Shown here: in pieces, positions 18,501 through 25,281 of the stretch
Position numbering within the stretch: position 1 is the first letter of the stretch
Layout of the letters: each line of letters begins with the position of its first letter
Source of the DNA: Glaciimonas soli
Lineage (GTDB): Bacteria > Pseudomonadota > Gammaproteobacteria > Burkholderiales > Burkholderiaceae_D
Length of the DNA: 60,513 bases
Direction: 5' to 3'
Assembly: GCF_009497155.1 (NCBI RefSeq)
Contig: NZ_WINI01000010.1
Coordinates: 1-60,513 of the forward strand
The notes under the pieces: generated by a model
Told to the model about the DNA's origin: nothing
The model's database searches: none
The model's input: only the letters and a program-made list of their open reading frames with translations
Program-made: the position numbers and the translations under genes

Positions 18501-21500
18501 ATTTCCAGTGATTATATGTTGGGTCTGTTGGGCATCAATCCGGCCACGACGGAGAAGCGGTTGGGTGACGGCTTCTATGAAGAAAAATTGGTGTCCGATC
18601 AGGTCACCAATCTGACCGGCATGCGCTATCTGAATGGCTATGCCAATGCGGAAGACGAATATAAAGCGCTGATGACCAACGGTGCACAATATGCCCAGCA
18701 ATTTAATATGGTACCCGGCATGGCGCTCAGTGATGCGCAGATGGCGGCGTTGACCACCGATATCGTCTGGTTAGTCAATCAGACTGTCACCCTGCCGGAT
18801 GGCAGCACACAGACGGTGTTGGTGCCGCAAGTGTATCTGGCGAAGAACATGGATTTAAGCCCGACCGGTGCGTTAATTGCCGGTAATACGGTGGCGATCC
18901 AGGGCACTGATATCAGTAATGCCGGCGGTACCATGTCCGGTACCCAGCAATTATTGCTGGCGGCCGATCATGACATCAGCAACCTCGGCGGCACCATTTC
19001 CGGCGGCAATGTTGGGCTGTTTGCCGGTAACAATATTGTAAATCAATCGGCCACTAACACCGCGATCACCAATTTCGGCAATAACGTCTCGACCATTACT
19101 GCGGTCGGTGCAGTGGGCAATATTGCGGCGACCAATAATCTGATCATGTCGGCTGGGAACAACTTGAGCATCGTCGGGGCACAGGTCAACGCTGGCGGCA
19201 ATGCGATGCTGGCGGCGGGTAATGCGATTAACGTGGGCACGGTAGCAACCGGTACGCAGATTGTAACGGCGGTCGGCAACAGCCATACCGACACCCAATC
19301 TACCCACGCGGTGGGCAGTGTAATCAATGCCGGTGGCACACTGGGCGTAGTGAGCGGCGGTGATCTCACCGTGACTGGCAGCAATCTGTCGTCAGGGCAG
19401 GATATGCTGGTCGCCGCTGGTGGCAATCTGACGATTCAGAATGCTGTCGACGGCAGCAGTACCCATCTGGACGGCCAGGGTAGCGCCAATGGTCATAGCG
19501 GTTCGCAAGTCATCGATGCGCATAGCCAGAGCGCCGTCGGCAGCAGTTTAACGGGTGGTGGCAATGTGACCGTACTGGCTGGTGCGCAGCAAGATGCGGC
19601 GGGCAATATGGTCTTAGTCAAAGGTGCGCCAGCCAAAGATGTAACACTGACGGCCAGCACCATCACTGCCGGCAACAATGCCGATGGTCAAGGCAATGCG
19701 ACCTTAGGCGCGACTGGCAACGTGACTGAAGGCGTAGCCATGTTGCATAATGATTTCAGCCAGGACGACCAGGGCAGTCATAAAAGCTTACTCTCTAGTG
19801 GCACCAATATTGACGTCACCACCATGTCGGCCAATGTCGCGCAGGGCAGTACCATCTCTGGCAATGCGGTGCAAGTGACGGCGGGTAACGATATCACGGT
19901 GCGCGGCAGCGGCATTGCGGCGACCAATGACTTGAACATGAACGCTGGCGGCAATGTCAATATTCTGGCCTCGCAAAGCACAGAAACCGATACGGCGTTG
20001 CACCAGTCGACCAAATCGGGCTTGATGAGCAGTGGCGGTATCGGCTTTACGGTCGGTAACCGTTCGCAGGACGCGACCCAGACCAGTAGTTCGGTGACCA
20101 ACAACAGCAGTACCGTGGGTAGTATCAGCGGTAACGTCAATATCACCGCGGGCAATACCTATAACCAGAGCGGCAGCAATGTCATTGCGATGCAAGGCGA
20201 CATCGGCGTCACCGCACAAAAGATCAACGTCACGGCGGTCAATGACACCAGCAGTGCGGCCCAGACCAGCGCCTATCAACAGAGCGGTCTGACATTGGCC
20301 GTTTCTGCGCCGGTGATTTCGGCGGTGCAGGGTATACAAAGCATGGCGTCGGCTTCCAGTAAAACCGACGACACCCGCATGAAAGTGCTCGCTGGTGCGG
20401 CGGCGGCATCGACTGCTTACAACGCTTACAGCTCTGCTGCGGCGGGAGCGGCCGCAGGCAAAAGCCCTGCCACTGGCGTGACGATTAGCTTAACGGTCGG
20501 TTCTTCCAGCAGCAACAGTCAAAGTACGCAAAGCAGCAGCACGGTGGTCGGCTCCAACGTCAAAGCCGGTGGCAATGTCACGATGACGGCCACCGGTGCG
20601 GGGCAAGCGAGCAACATCGATGTCATCGGCAGCAACATCAGTGCCGGCCAAAATGCGTTGCTCAAAGCCGATGGCGACATCAACCTGCAAGCGGCGCAAA
20701 GTACCGACACACAGCAATCGACTAGTTCCTCAAAAAGCGGCGCAATCGGCGTGGCGGCGACGTATGGGCAAAACGGCTGGGCCTTCGGCATTACCGCCAG
20801 TGCTTCCGGCAGTCGTGGCACCGGCAATGGTGCCGATGTAACCAATGTCAACAGCAACGTCTCTGCCGGCAATACGTTGGTACTGTCGTCCGGTCATGAC
20901 ACCAATCTCCAGGGCGCGGTAGCCAGCGGCAATCAGGTGTTTGCCAATGTCGGCACCAGCGGCCAGGGCAACCTGAACATCCAGAGTCTGCAAGACACCA
21001 GTACCTATACCAGCAAAGACCAAAGCATAGGTGGCACCGTCACCATTGGCTATGGTGCGTCCGGCAGCGTCAATGCCAGCCAGAGCAAGGTCAATGGCAA
21101 TTACGCCAGCGTCGGGCAGCAGTCCGGCATCAAGGCTGGCGACGGTGGCTTTATTGTGAACGTCAACGGCAATACCGATCTGCAAGGCGGCGTGATTGCC
21201 AGCACGGCGACGCCGGACAAGAATCTGCTGGTGACGCAAACACTCACGCAAAGCAATATCGTCAACAACAGCAGTTATAGCGCCAGCAGCGAGACGGTGG
21301 GTGGCGGCTACGGCGTTAGCAGCGGCGGTAGTTCGGCCTCGCAGAGTCCCAATATTATGGCGATTCAGCAAGGTGGGCAAGGCAGTTCGGCCGGCGTGAG
21401 CAGCAAGAGCGGCAGCAGCACCGGTACCAGCTACGGCGGTGTCAGTGCCGGTAGTGTGATCATTAGCAATGACCAGAAGCAGCAGCAGTTGACAGGGCAA

Positions 21501-22814
21501 ACGGCAGCGCAAGCGGTTGCCGCCGTCAACAACAATGTTGGCGTGACCAATGCCGGTTCGATTTCCAAGGATTGGAATGGGCAGCAACTCAACAGTCAGG
21601 TAACGGCGAATGCGCAGATTGTGGCAGCGTTTGGGCAGCAGGCAGCATTGGATGTAGGGAACTATGCGGATAGTCAAGTGAAAGCATTAAATACTGCGAT
21701 CACGACAGCGACACAGAATGGTGATCTGGATCAGGTTGCCGCATTACAGGCACAGGAATCGCTTTGGGTAGAAGGGGGCGTTTATCGTGATGCGTTGCAT
21801 ACAGCATTGGCTGCGTTAGGCGGTGGTGTATCCGGTGCTGCTGGTGCCTTGGTATCGGCGGCATCGATGCCGACCATTGCAGCGGCTATTGATAATATGG
21901 GCTTGCCTGATTCGGTCAGTAAAGGATTAGAGCAGGTGGTGTCAACAGCACTGGGTGCTGCTGTGGGTGGCGGTGCAGGGGCGGCAGCGGGGTTGAGTGT
22001 GGAGGCGAACAATCGGCAGTTGGATCCCAATGATCGTCAGTGGGCACAAAACAATGCCGATGCATTCGCGCAATATTATAAAAATCAAACGGGACAGGCT
22101 ATCAGCGTCGATCAGGCGCAGAACATATTGTTAGGAGATGGTTACAGGATGGTGGATGCGGCTGCCAACCAAGGACCAGGAGTACTTGGCCCGGCTGGTG
22201 ATGCGCTTGCGGTATCGTTTATTGCACAAAATGCTGTTCCTCTAGGGCTGTTTCAAGCCACTGCTGCACAGTACAATAATCCTGGACAACTAGGTGGGCC
22301 GTTGACACCAGAGCAGGCTGCACTTCCTGCTTCGACTCCCCACCCTTTAGTTGGGCTTGGCGTAATGGCAGGAATTGCGGGTGGCTTGGCGGTTGCAGGG
22401 ACTGGCGCAGTCGCTGGAGTAGTACAACTTGGAACGGATGCGTATTCGGCTTACAAGGCTGCAGCGGCTGCGTATTCGATGGGGACTGCTTTGGGAACGG
22501 GTGCTGCAGTTTCAGGAGGATTTTATATACTTGGGGCTGGTGCCGGGGCTGTTGAGGATTACTACGCAACCGGTCAAAATATTGGAACAGGATTTGACCA
22601 GCGCTTCTCTTATACAGGACTGGCAGCAGCGATGACAGTAGGGGGATTAACAGGTATGTATACTACTTCGATGTTTAGTTGGGCGGGAGTTCCAAATGCA
22701 TTAGGTAACTGGGCGACAGTGCCGGGATTCGTCATCCGTGTTAATAGTACGGCATTTGGTCAGGTCGCTGGTAAAGCGGCACAGGGCGCAGTCAAATCAT
22801 CTACTAATAAATAA
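12597..22814 (+). CDS. Giant TpsA exoprotein, CdiA/filamentous-haemagglutinin-like
   Basis: 3405 residues in one uninterrupted frame. Residues 1-25 are an extended signal peptide region (MNKNNFRVIFNKSRGMLMAV), with the hydrophobic core at 47-69. The TPS secretion domain follows, with NQYNQF at 106-111 and NPNGL at 179-183. Hundreds of Gly/Asn/Ser/Thr-rich FHA-type repeats build a beta-helix filament. A further repeat section rich in S/T/Q/N occupies roughly 2300-2950. A pretoxin-like VEANNRQL motif at 3135 is the equivalent of VENN in CdiA. The last 270 residues, after VEANN, are rich in hydrophobic Gly/Ala helices and show no nuclease or protease motif I recognise. Together with the TpsB gene upstream and the small membrane-protein gene 12 bases downstream this fits a contact-dependent inhibition system; an adhesin-only role is possible. 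Confidence 0.88.
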   Translation: MNKNNFRVIFNKSRGMLMAVAENIASQGKVTGAGSASTSTSTRTSRMRLVHLGVVIAALFGGVTIVSAQIVADPNAGSHKPGISTTANGMPLVNITTPNSSGLSVNQYNQFSIGAAGAILNNAPTSVQTQQAGWVPGNANLTPGNSARIILNQVTGTSVSQLNGTIEVAGQRADVIIANPNGLSVNGGGFINTSRAVLTTGTPVLNSDGSLNGFQVTGGAIEIGANGLNGTVPDQVDLIARSVAVNGQLQANALNVITGANQVNYADLGVTVIAGDNNKPTVSIDVAQLGGMFANKIKLVGTEAGVGVVSLGTIASGAGDLNIDSQGQITLNGPTNASGAIHIAGNDGITNTGTLYSGQSTQLTSAGQIANSGTIAAQSDLLLSSGSINSTGVLGAGIDANSHATQAGNLALIATGAISATGQNTAATSIAMDAGTSLILAHGQTNAGGNINAVAQAGNMDLTGATLQAAGSIAMSSSGALINDQGSINGAQLATNSASLSNVGGVITQSGLGATSITTTGALNNQAGVITTNAQNLTIAAGSLDNSGGQINHAGTGTATIVSGALTNAQGTIASNGQVAMTASSLNNQNGKVTAVGSENVDVSGAVSNNQGTMQSGGALALTGGSIDNTAGSIKSLNTDGLTLTASGQLTNAATGIIGGNGNVNVSAGSLTNSGTISAAQNLTVASTQALNNTAGTLAAGGVLTGTAGTTLTNNGGTIAASQVNLHAHDIVNQSGLMSQTGTAAMTLQAVGALDNTHGTVQSNASNLTIASGSLTNDSGTISQAATGTLTINTGALSNQQGTIATNGAANITAGATTNSGSITTQQTLNLTTTSLNNNGGTLASNGAMTVNAGSQLTNSGGKIQAGSTTSPSSVTVTATTLDNSGGVLGAGTIDLEATNLTNAAGQILQNNSNGTAAINVSQLLDNSNGMIGVLAHDLTLTSAALNNDDGSVAHMGTGTLSVQTGALSNNGGVLGTNGTGIITAASVVNQGGKLTAVGNESVTSTAAIDNSQSGYIGGAAVTVNATAGQVNNQGGTIEGANSGATINAQSVNNAAGKIQNLGNGAVTVNASQILDNDAGSISGKGSVTAAAGSISNITGAIGAQGDLTVSSSSTLDNTNGAIEAMGNVAATAQGALSNVDGKIEALGSTSLLQASGSTLDNTNGKIINVGTGQTTITGTTSITNANASAVTGAGLIGGAGDVSINTSALSNVQGGHIVAGGALALNATNSVDNSAGQLTATGALTMNQAGATLTNVGGGISGGSVALTTASIDNSNGSIANPAGSGGGVAITTGTLTNTGGAIGSDVDLNLTANTLVGDGTIVAGRDGNVSLQGDYTYDAGNQITANRNLTLSTTGTLTNTATLAAAGNLTVNAANVVNQAGADIASGNPGDLTTGTTTVNAVSGSITNSGRIEGNNVNTSSNVLSNTGTLIGNAVTVNAATLTNDGAAAIIAGVNQVNLWVTGTVNNQNGATLYSLGDVNMAANGAKDGNGYLLNQTGTINNLSSTIEADGTLNVAANQINNVRQNVTVNTVTTSDTTSTLTTPSWWSSMRPSPPSGGNPLSNSNTRIQDAYYVNPASIVSTTPMVTPDGYLIYAVVVNLTPTDSAFQWLQSDLTKPLGNGGADIKYGGQSRITPTAGTQTIYVTAMAANQSNPDQTTGGNAWSQYSNDVIENTVSTISYSNQYGSCTTNCVRLQTVQGYTNPSTMIDADTLRAQADFPGSYPVEVERIAHQVVTETQLAASSGAAAQITSGGAMHIAIGTQLNNDNGQIAAGGNLTIDGVASTDGSNNSKIVNTSTQLTRTYTSANQSGFGSADAAGSLPVQWVSWSNTPITQNIGSVGGTITSNAAVSINGGQISNTSVNASTRPIGASAASLGLGDGIAPLGLATDNTISGVPTGNQNGVNGVNAVNGSGSTSVPGAARVVDGARAGLVNTVLPTNGLYSVHPQPNQPYLIATDPRFTQYGNFISSDYMLGLLGINPATTEKRLGDGFYEEKLVSDQVTNLTGMRYLNGYANAEDEYKALMTNGAQYAQQFNMVPGMALSDAQMAALTTDIVWLVNQTVTLPDGSTQTVLVPQVYLAKNMDLSPTGALIAGNTVAIQGTDISNAGGTMSGTQQLLLAADHDISNLGGTISGGNVGLFAGNNIVNQSATNTAITNFGNNVSTITAVGAVGNIAATNNLIMSAGNNLSIVGAQVNAGGNAMLAAGNAINVGTVATGTQIVTAVGNSHTDTQSTHAVGSVINAGGTLGVVSGGDLTVTGSNLSSGQDMLVAAGGNLTIQNAVDGSSTHLDGQGSANGHSGSQVIDAHSQSAVGSSLTGGGNVTVLAGAQQDAAGNMVLVKGAPAKDVTLTASTITAGNNADGQGNATLGATGNVTEGVAMLHNDFSQDDQGSHKSLLSSGTNIDVTTMSANVAQGSTISGNAVQVTAGNDITVRGSGIAATNDLNMNAGGNVNILASQSTETDTALHQSTKSGLMSSGGIGFTVGNRSQDATQTSSSVTNNSSTVGSISGNVNITAGNTYNQSGSNVIAMQGDIGVTAQKINVTAVNDTSSAAQTSAYQQSGLTLAVSAPVISAVQGIQSMASASSKTDDTRMKVLAGAAAASTAYNAYSSAAAGAAAGKSPATGVTISLTVGSSSSNSQSTQSSSTVVGSNVKAGGNVTMTATGAGQASNIDVIGSNISAGQNALLKADGDINLQAAQSTDTQQSTSSSKSGAIGVAATYGQNGWAFGITASASGSRGTGNGADVTNVNSNVSAGNTLVLSSGHDTNLQGAVASGNQVFANVGTSGQGNLNIQSLQDTSTYTSKDQSIGGTVTIGYGASGSVNASQSKVNGNYASVGQQSGIKAGDGGFIVNVNGNTDLQGGVIASTATPDKNLLVTQTLTQSNIVNNSSYSASSETVGGGYGVSSGGSSASQSPNIMAIQQGGQGSSAGVSSKSGSSTGTSYGGVSAGSVIISNDQKQQQLTGQTAAQAVAAVNNNVGVTNAGSISKDWNGQQLNSQVTANAQIVAAFGQQAALDVGNYADSQVKALNTAITTATQNGDLDQVAALQAQESLWVEGGVYRDALHTALAALGGGVSGAAGALVSAASMPTIAAAIDNMGLPDSVSKGLEQVVSTALGAAVGGGAGAAAGLSVEANNRQLDPNDRQWAQNNADAFAQYYKNQTGQAISVDQAQNILLGDGYRMVDAAANQGPGVLGPAGDALAVSFIAQNAVPLGLFQATAAQYNNPGQLGGPLTPEQAALPASTPHPLVGLGVMAGIAGGLAVAGTGAVAGVVQLGTDAYSAYKAAAAAYSMGTALGTGAAVSGGFYILGAGAGAVEDYYATGQNIGTGFDQRFSYTGLAAAMTVGGLTGMYTTSMFSWAGVPNALGNWATVPGFVIRVNSTAFGQVAGKAAQGAVKSSTNK

Positions 22815-22826
22815 ACGGGGATCACT

Positions 22827-23147
22827 ATGTTTGATGGTTTCTGGTCTGGGATATTGGGTGGGTTGTTCGGTCCTGCAATTGCGCAATGGTTGAGTCGATT
22901 TAAGTACAGAGCTATTTTTTTTGCAACAATACTTGCTTGGCAGTTGTTTGCCCTTATTCTTGGAATTTATTATAGAGGATGGAGTGGGTTCAGAAATATT
23001 TTTAATGATGACAAATCATCGTTTCTCGTTATTTTTTGTTATGTTCCAGTGGGTGTAGGCATATTTGCTGTCTTTGTTGCGTTCTTAGGTTCATTGAACA
23101 CTGCGAATAAAAAAAATGAGACTGATCAAGATAAAAATAATTCATAG
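22827..23147 (+). CDS. Small multispanning membrane protein, candidate immunity protein
   Basis: 106 residues with three hydrophobic segments (around 8-20, 28-49 and 68-90) and a charged hydrophilic tail (ANKKNETDQDKNNS). It starts 12 bases after the TpsA stop in strongly AT-rich DNA unlike the GC-rich repeats before it. In CDI loci this position is held by cdiI, and immunity to a membrane-acting toxin is often itself a membrane protein. I recognise no family, so the immunity role is inferred from position and from the hydrophobic TpsA tail. Confidence 0.6.
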   Translation: MFDGFWSGILGGLFGPAIAQWLSRFKYRAIFFATILAWQLFALILGIYYRGWSGFRNIFNDDKSSFLVIFCYVPVGVGIFAVFVAFLGSLNTANKKNETDQDKNNS

Positions 23148-23172
23148 TATTTAGTTATTTGCTACTGTTCAA

Positions 23173-23886
23173 TTGACGATTTTTCAGCGCTCTACTACTT
23201 TTCAATCAAAAAATAGGACAATTCATTCGTGCGGCCATTTGGCTACGGAAATGGCTGGAGCAAATAGTGCGAATATAAGTGAAATGGCTGCTGAAGCTAA
23301 TTCTGCAAACGCGCAAATAGTTAAAAATAGTCAACTCATTGGTGATCAGCCCTATGCAGCCCCAATAAATACAACTGGAGGTTTTGAAACTCATGGAATT
23401 ACTACAAGTCAGGTTCCTATATCAATACAAAATCAATTAGAAAGTGATTTGCAGGCTAGGGGAGCTAGTAATCCTCAAGAGGCGCTAAAAGGGATTGTGG
23501 AATCAGGAAGTACAGTGCCTGTACCTATTCAGGCGAATGTCGATACGACTTTGTATAAATTGGTATCTACGACCTCTGATTACTCAACACCAAGTTCATC
23601 TACAGCATATTGGGTCGATCAAACACAGCTTAATTTAATACAAGCGCACCCAGAATTGGCGAATGAAGTTTTAGGATTGCCAGCAAATAATCAAGCGGCT
23701 AGTTTTAATGTATTTGAAATTCAACCTAAACCAAATACCACTCCAACAATTTATCAATCGCAAATTGCGACGACTACCGATGCAAATGGCGCAACAAACG
23801 TCGGTAACGCAACGCAGACAATTGTTCCGAATCGGAATTTGTGGACTACGCCACAGCCAACAGGTATCACAATTCAGGTGAAATAA
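23173..23886 (+). CDS. Orphan CdiA C-terminal toxin-like module
   Basis: Up to 237 codons, opening with TTG; the first ATG that could serve lies near 23251 behind a weak GGAA. There is no signal peptide and no filament repeat. The second half (LYKLVSTTSDYSTPSSSTAYW, LGLPANNQAASFNVFEI, TIVPNRNLWTTP) has the look of the compact C-terminal domains on FHA/CdiA proteins. I cannot name its activity. Lack of a good start, AT-rich composition, position after a complete cdiBAI-like set, and a one-base overlap with the next gene fit an orphan toxin tail displaced from an earlier cdiA. It might only be expressed after recombination onto the main gene. Confidence 0.5.
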   Translation: MTIFQRSTTFQSKNRTIHSCGHLATEMAGANSANISEMAAEANSANAQIVKNSQLIGDQPYAAPINTTGGFETHGITTSQVPISIQNQLESDLQARGASNPQEALKGIVESGSTVPVPIQANVDTTLYKLVSTTSDYSTPSSSTAYWVDQTQLNLIQAHPELANEVLGLPANNQAASFNVFEIQPKPNTTPTIYQSQIATTTDANGATNVGNATQTIVPNRNLWTTPQPTGITIQVK

Positions 23887-24314
23887 TGAGTGAATTTATT
23901 ATAGATAAACTGGCAATTAGAGAAGCATCTGAAAGGTTTCGACAAGCTTTGTTATATTGGAAATCGGAAGAAAAAGTTCGCGGTGTCGTCACCATACACA
24001 GACCTTATTGGAAAGAGGAGGATATAGCCAAATCGGTTCAATATTGTGAGGGGCAAGTTGCACCTATATTGGAAGCATTCGACCCAATTTATAATTTAGC
24101 CATTGCTGGTGATATTGACGAGCCTTTTGATCTGAGTGGTTACATGACAAGCAAGGTTGGTAGGATATTAGGCGACGAGTTATCTTACCCAGAAATCACT
24201 GAGCCATATAATAAAATTATTGAAGCATTACGAGGTGGCTTATCACATCAAGAATTTTATAAGACTGAATATTACAAATTACATTTAATGCCAAAAAAAT
24301 TTAACGCCAAATAA
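23886..24314 (+). CDS. Probable cognate immunity protein of the orphan toxin module
   Basis: 142 residues starting MSEFIIDKLAIREASERFRQ at an ATG that shares its A with the preceding stop (TAATG). The frame is open upstream, but coupling makes this start likely. The protein is soluble, acidic and helical, with many Tyr and Glu and no membrane segment or signal peptide. No family is recognised. Tight coupling to the toxin-like frame and AT-rich DNA are the hallmarks of cdiI partners; function is inferred from context. Confidence 0.5.
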   Translation: MSEFIIDKLAIREASERFRQALLYWKSEEKVRGVVTIHRPYWKEEDIAKSVQYCEGQVAPILEAFDPIYNLAIAGDIDEPFDLSGYMTSKVGRILGDELSYPEITEPYNKIIEALRGGLSHQEFYKTEYYKLHLMPKKFNAK

Positions 24315-24363
24315 TGGCTTTAATGGAATGGACGCCTATGTGGGGAATGACCTTGTCCTCGAA

Positions 24364-24422
24364 AAATGTATCCCTTACTGAGAAATGCATCCCTTACTGA
24401 GGTTCCAAACTAATCAGTAAGG
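24364..24422. repeat. Tandem 19-bp repeat with inverted partner
   Basis: AAATGTATCCCTTACTGAG at 24364-24382 is followed directly by AAATGCATCCCTTACTGAG at 24383-24401 (one difference). CCTTACTGA at 24392-24400 pairs with TCAGTAAGG at 24414-24422, giving a 9-bp stem with a 13-base loop. Multiple short terminal repeats of this kind occur at IS21-type insertion sequence ends, so it may be an element scar; no transposase is adjacent. Confidence 0.55.
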
Positions 24423-24479
24423 AGTATGGATTTCCCATAAGTCAGATTGTCAATATTTTATGTTTAAACAGAGAAAATT

Positions 24480-25076
24480 ATGCGCACAAATTTTTTGATT
24501 TTGATGGTGGCTCTTTGCCCGTTCTTGGCCCACGCTGACGAATCTGGCGTTGACAAGAACAGTGATGTGAAAAGCGATTTTGCACGGATTAGATTGTTCG
24601 GACAAAACGGCATGGGTGTGAAGTATTATCCGAATAGTGCTTGTTACGGCGGCGATAGTGTTACCGTCTCGGGCGGTTTCGGTGATGCTTTTTCGTCGTT
24701 CTTGGGAGTTGCGTCGAATACAAGTATCGGCATGCCGGAGACGCCAAACAGCGGGAAGCCTTCGACCAGGAATGGCTATTTTTCAAAAGCTTTTTTTCGC
24801 GAATATAAAATCACGGCCAATCAACCGTTGACTATTAAACTAGATTTTCAGAGCAATCCCAGTCCCAGCGTCAGTTTTTTGAAAGGTCAAAGTACCGGCT
24901 ACTTGTCTTGTAGAACACACGCGGGCACCTTTATACCTGAAGCTGGGAAGGACTATGAAATTTCGTTGGATATAAAGAACGGAATGTGCATCCCAGTTTT
25001 GAACGAATTGCAAACTACCGAGGATGGCCTAATCTTGCAGCCAGTCGTCGTATCTAAAGCCGAGCGTTGTAACTGA
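24480..25076 (+). CDS. Secreted protein of unknown function (198 aa)
   Basis: A Sec signal peptide (MRTNFLILMVALCPFLAHA) with cleavage before DES. The mature protein is about 179 residues with four well-spaced Cys (NSACYGG, YLSCRTH, GMCIPV, ERCN), suggesting two disulfides in the periplasm or outside the cell. Beta-rich composition with no transmembrane segment. I do not recognise the family. It stands alone between the repeat at 24.4 kb and the ssrA scar, on DNA less AT-rich than the toxin pair. Confidence 0.65.
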   Translation: MRTNFLILMVALCPFLAHADESGVDKNSDVKSDFARIRLFGQNGMGVKYYPNSACYGGDSVTVSGGFGDAFSSFLGVASNTSIGMPETPNSGKPSTRNGYFSKAFFREYKITANQPLTIKLDFQSNPSPSVSFLKGQSTGYLSCRTHAGTFIPEAGKDYEISLDIKNGMCIPVLNELQTTEDGLILQPVVVSKAERCN

Positions 25077-25148
25077 TCACATCGCTACTCGCACATATTC
25101 TACAAAAGGAAATGCTGTCATTATGTTGTCATTCTGGAGCCTAAACAG

Positions 25149-25166
25149 CCCCAAAATACCCCAATT
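25149..25166 (-). repeat. TTGGGG repeat pair (integrase arm-site-like), left
   Basis: The minus strand reads AATTGGGGTATTTTGGGG, two TTGGGG units ten bases apart. It lies 45 bases from the ssrA 3'-end copy. Pairs of T/G-rich repeats like this are common arm-type sites near the attachment ends of P4-type integrative elements. Confidence 0.4.
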
Positions 25167-25183
25167 AATGACAGTGGTTTATT

Positions 25184-25213
25184 TATAAGTCGTTGATTTA
25201 AAACAATATATTG
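25184..25213 (+). repeat. AT-rich 30-nt element-end sequence, left copy
   Basis: Runs from TATAAG to AATATATTG. It aligns without gaps to 27571-27600 (24 of 30 identical by my count), same orientation. The ssrA-like core begins two bases before its end. Confidence 0.45.
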
Positions 25214-25234
25214 GTGGAGGCGGCGGGAATCGAA
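25212..25234 (-). other. tmRNA (ssrA) 3'-end copy, attachment-site scar
   Basis: The minus strand carries 23 bases ending CCCGCCGCCTCCACCA, the T-loop/acceptor end of betaproteobacterial tmRNA including CCA. Beyond the TTCGATT of the T loop the match stops: the T-stem partner and the rest of ssrA are absent. That is the pattern of the duplicated core left when an integrase inserts an element at the 3' end of ssrA. Confidence 0.6.
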
Positions 25235-25281
25235 ACCACGGCTTATTTATGCTAATTTTGTGTTGAATACGTTCGGCGCAC

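Noticed and set aside
12625-22635. Many long open frames antisense to the TpsA gene, some over 280 codons (for example 14604-15461 and 20730-21677 on the minus strand)
   Set aside because: They come from the GC-rich, repetitive codon pattern of the TpsA filament. They show low-complexity Val/Ala/Pro or Arg/His-rich products, lack ribosome-binding sites and resemble no family.
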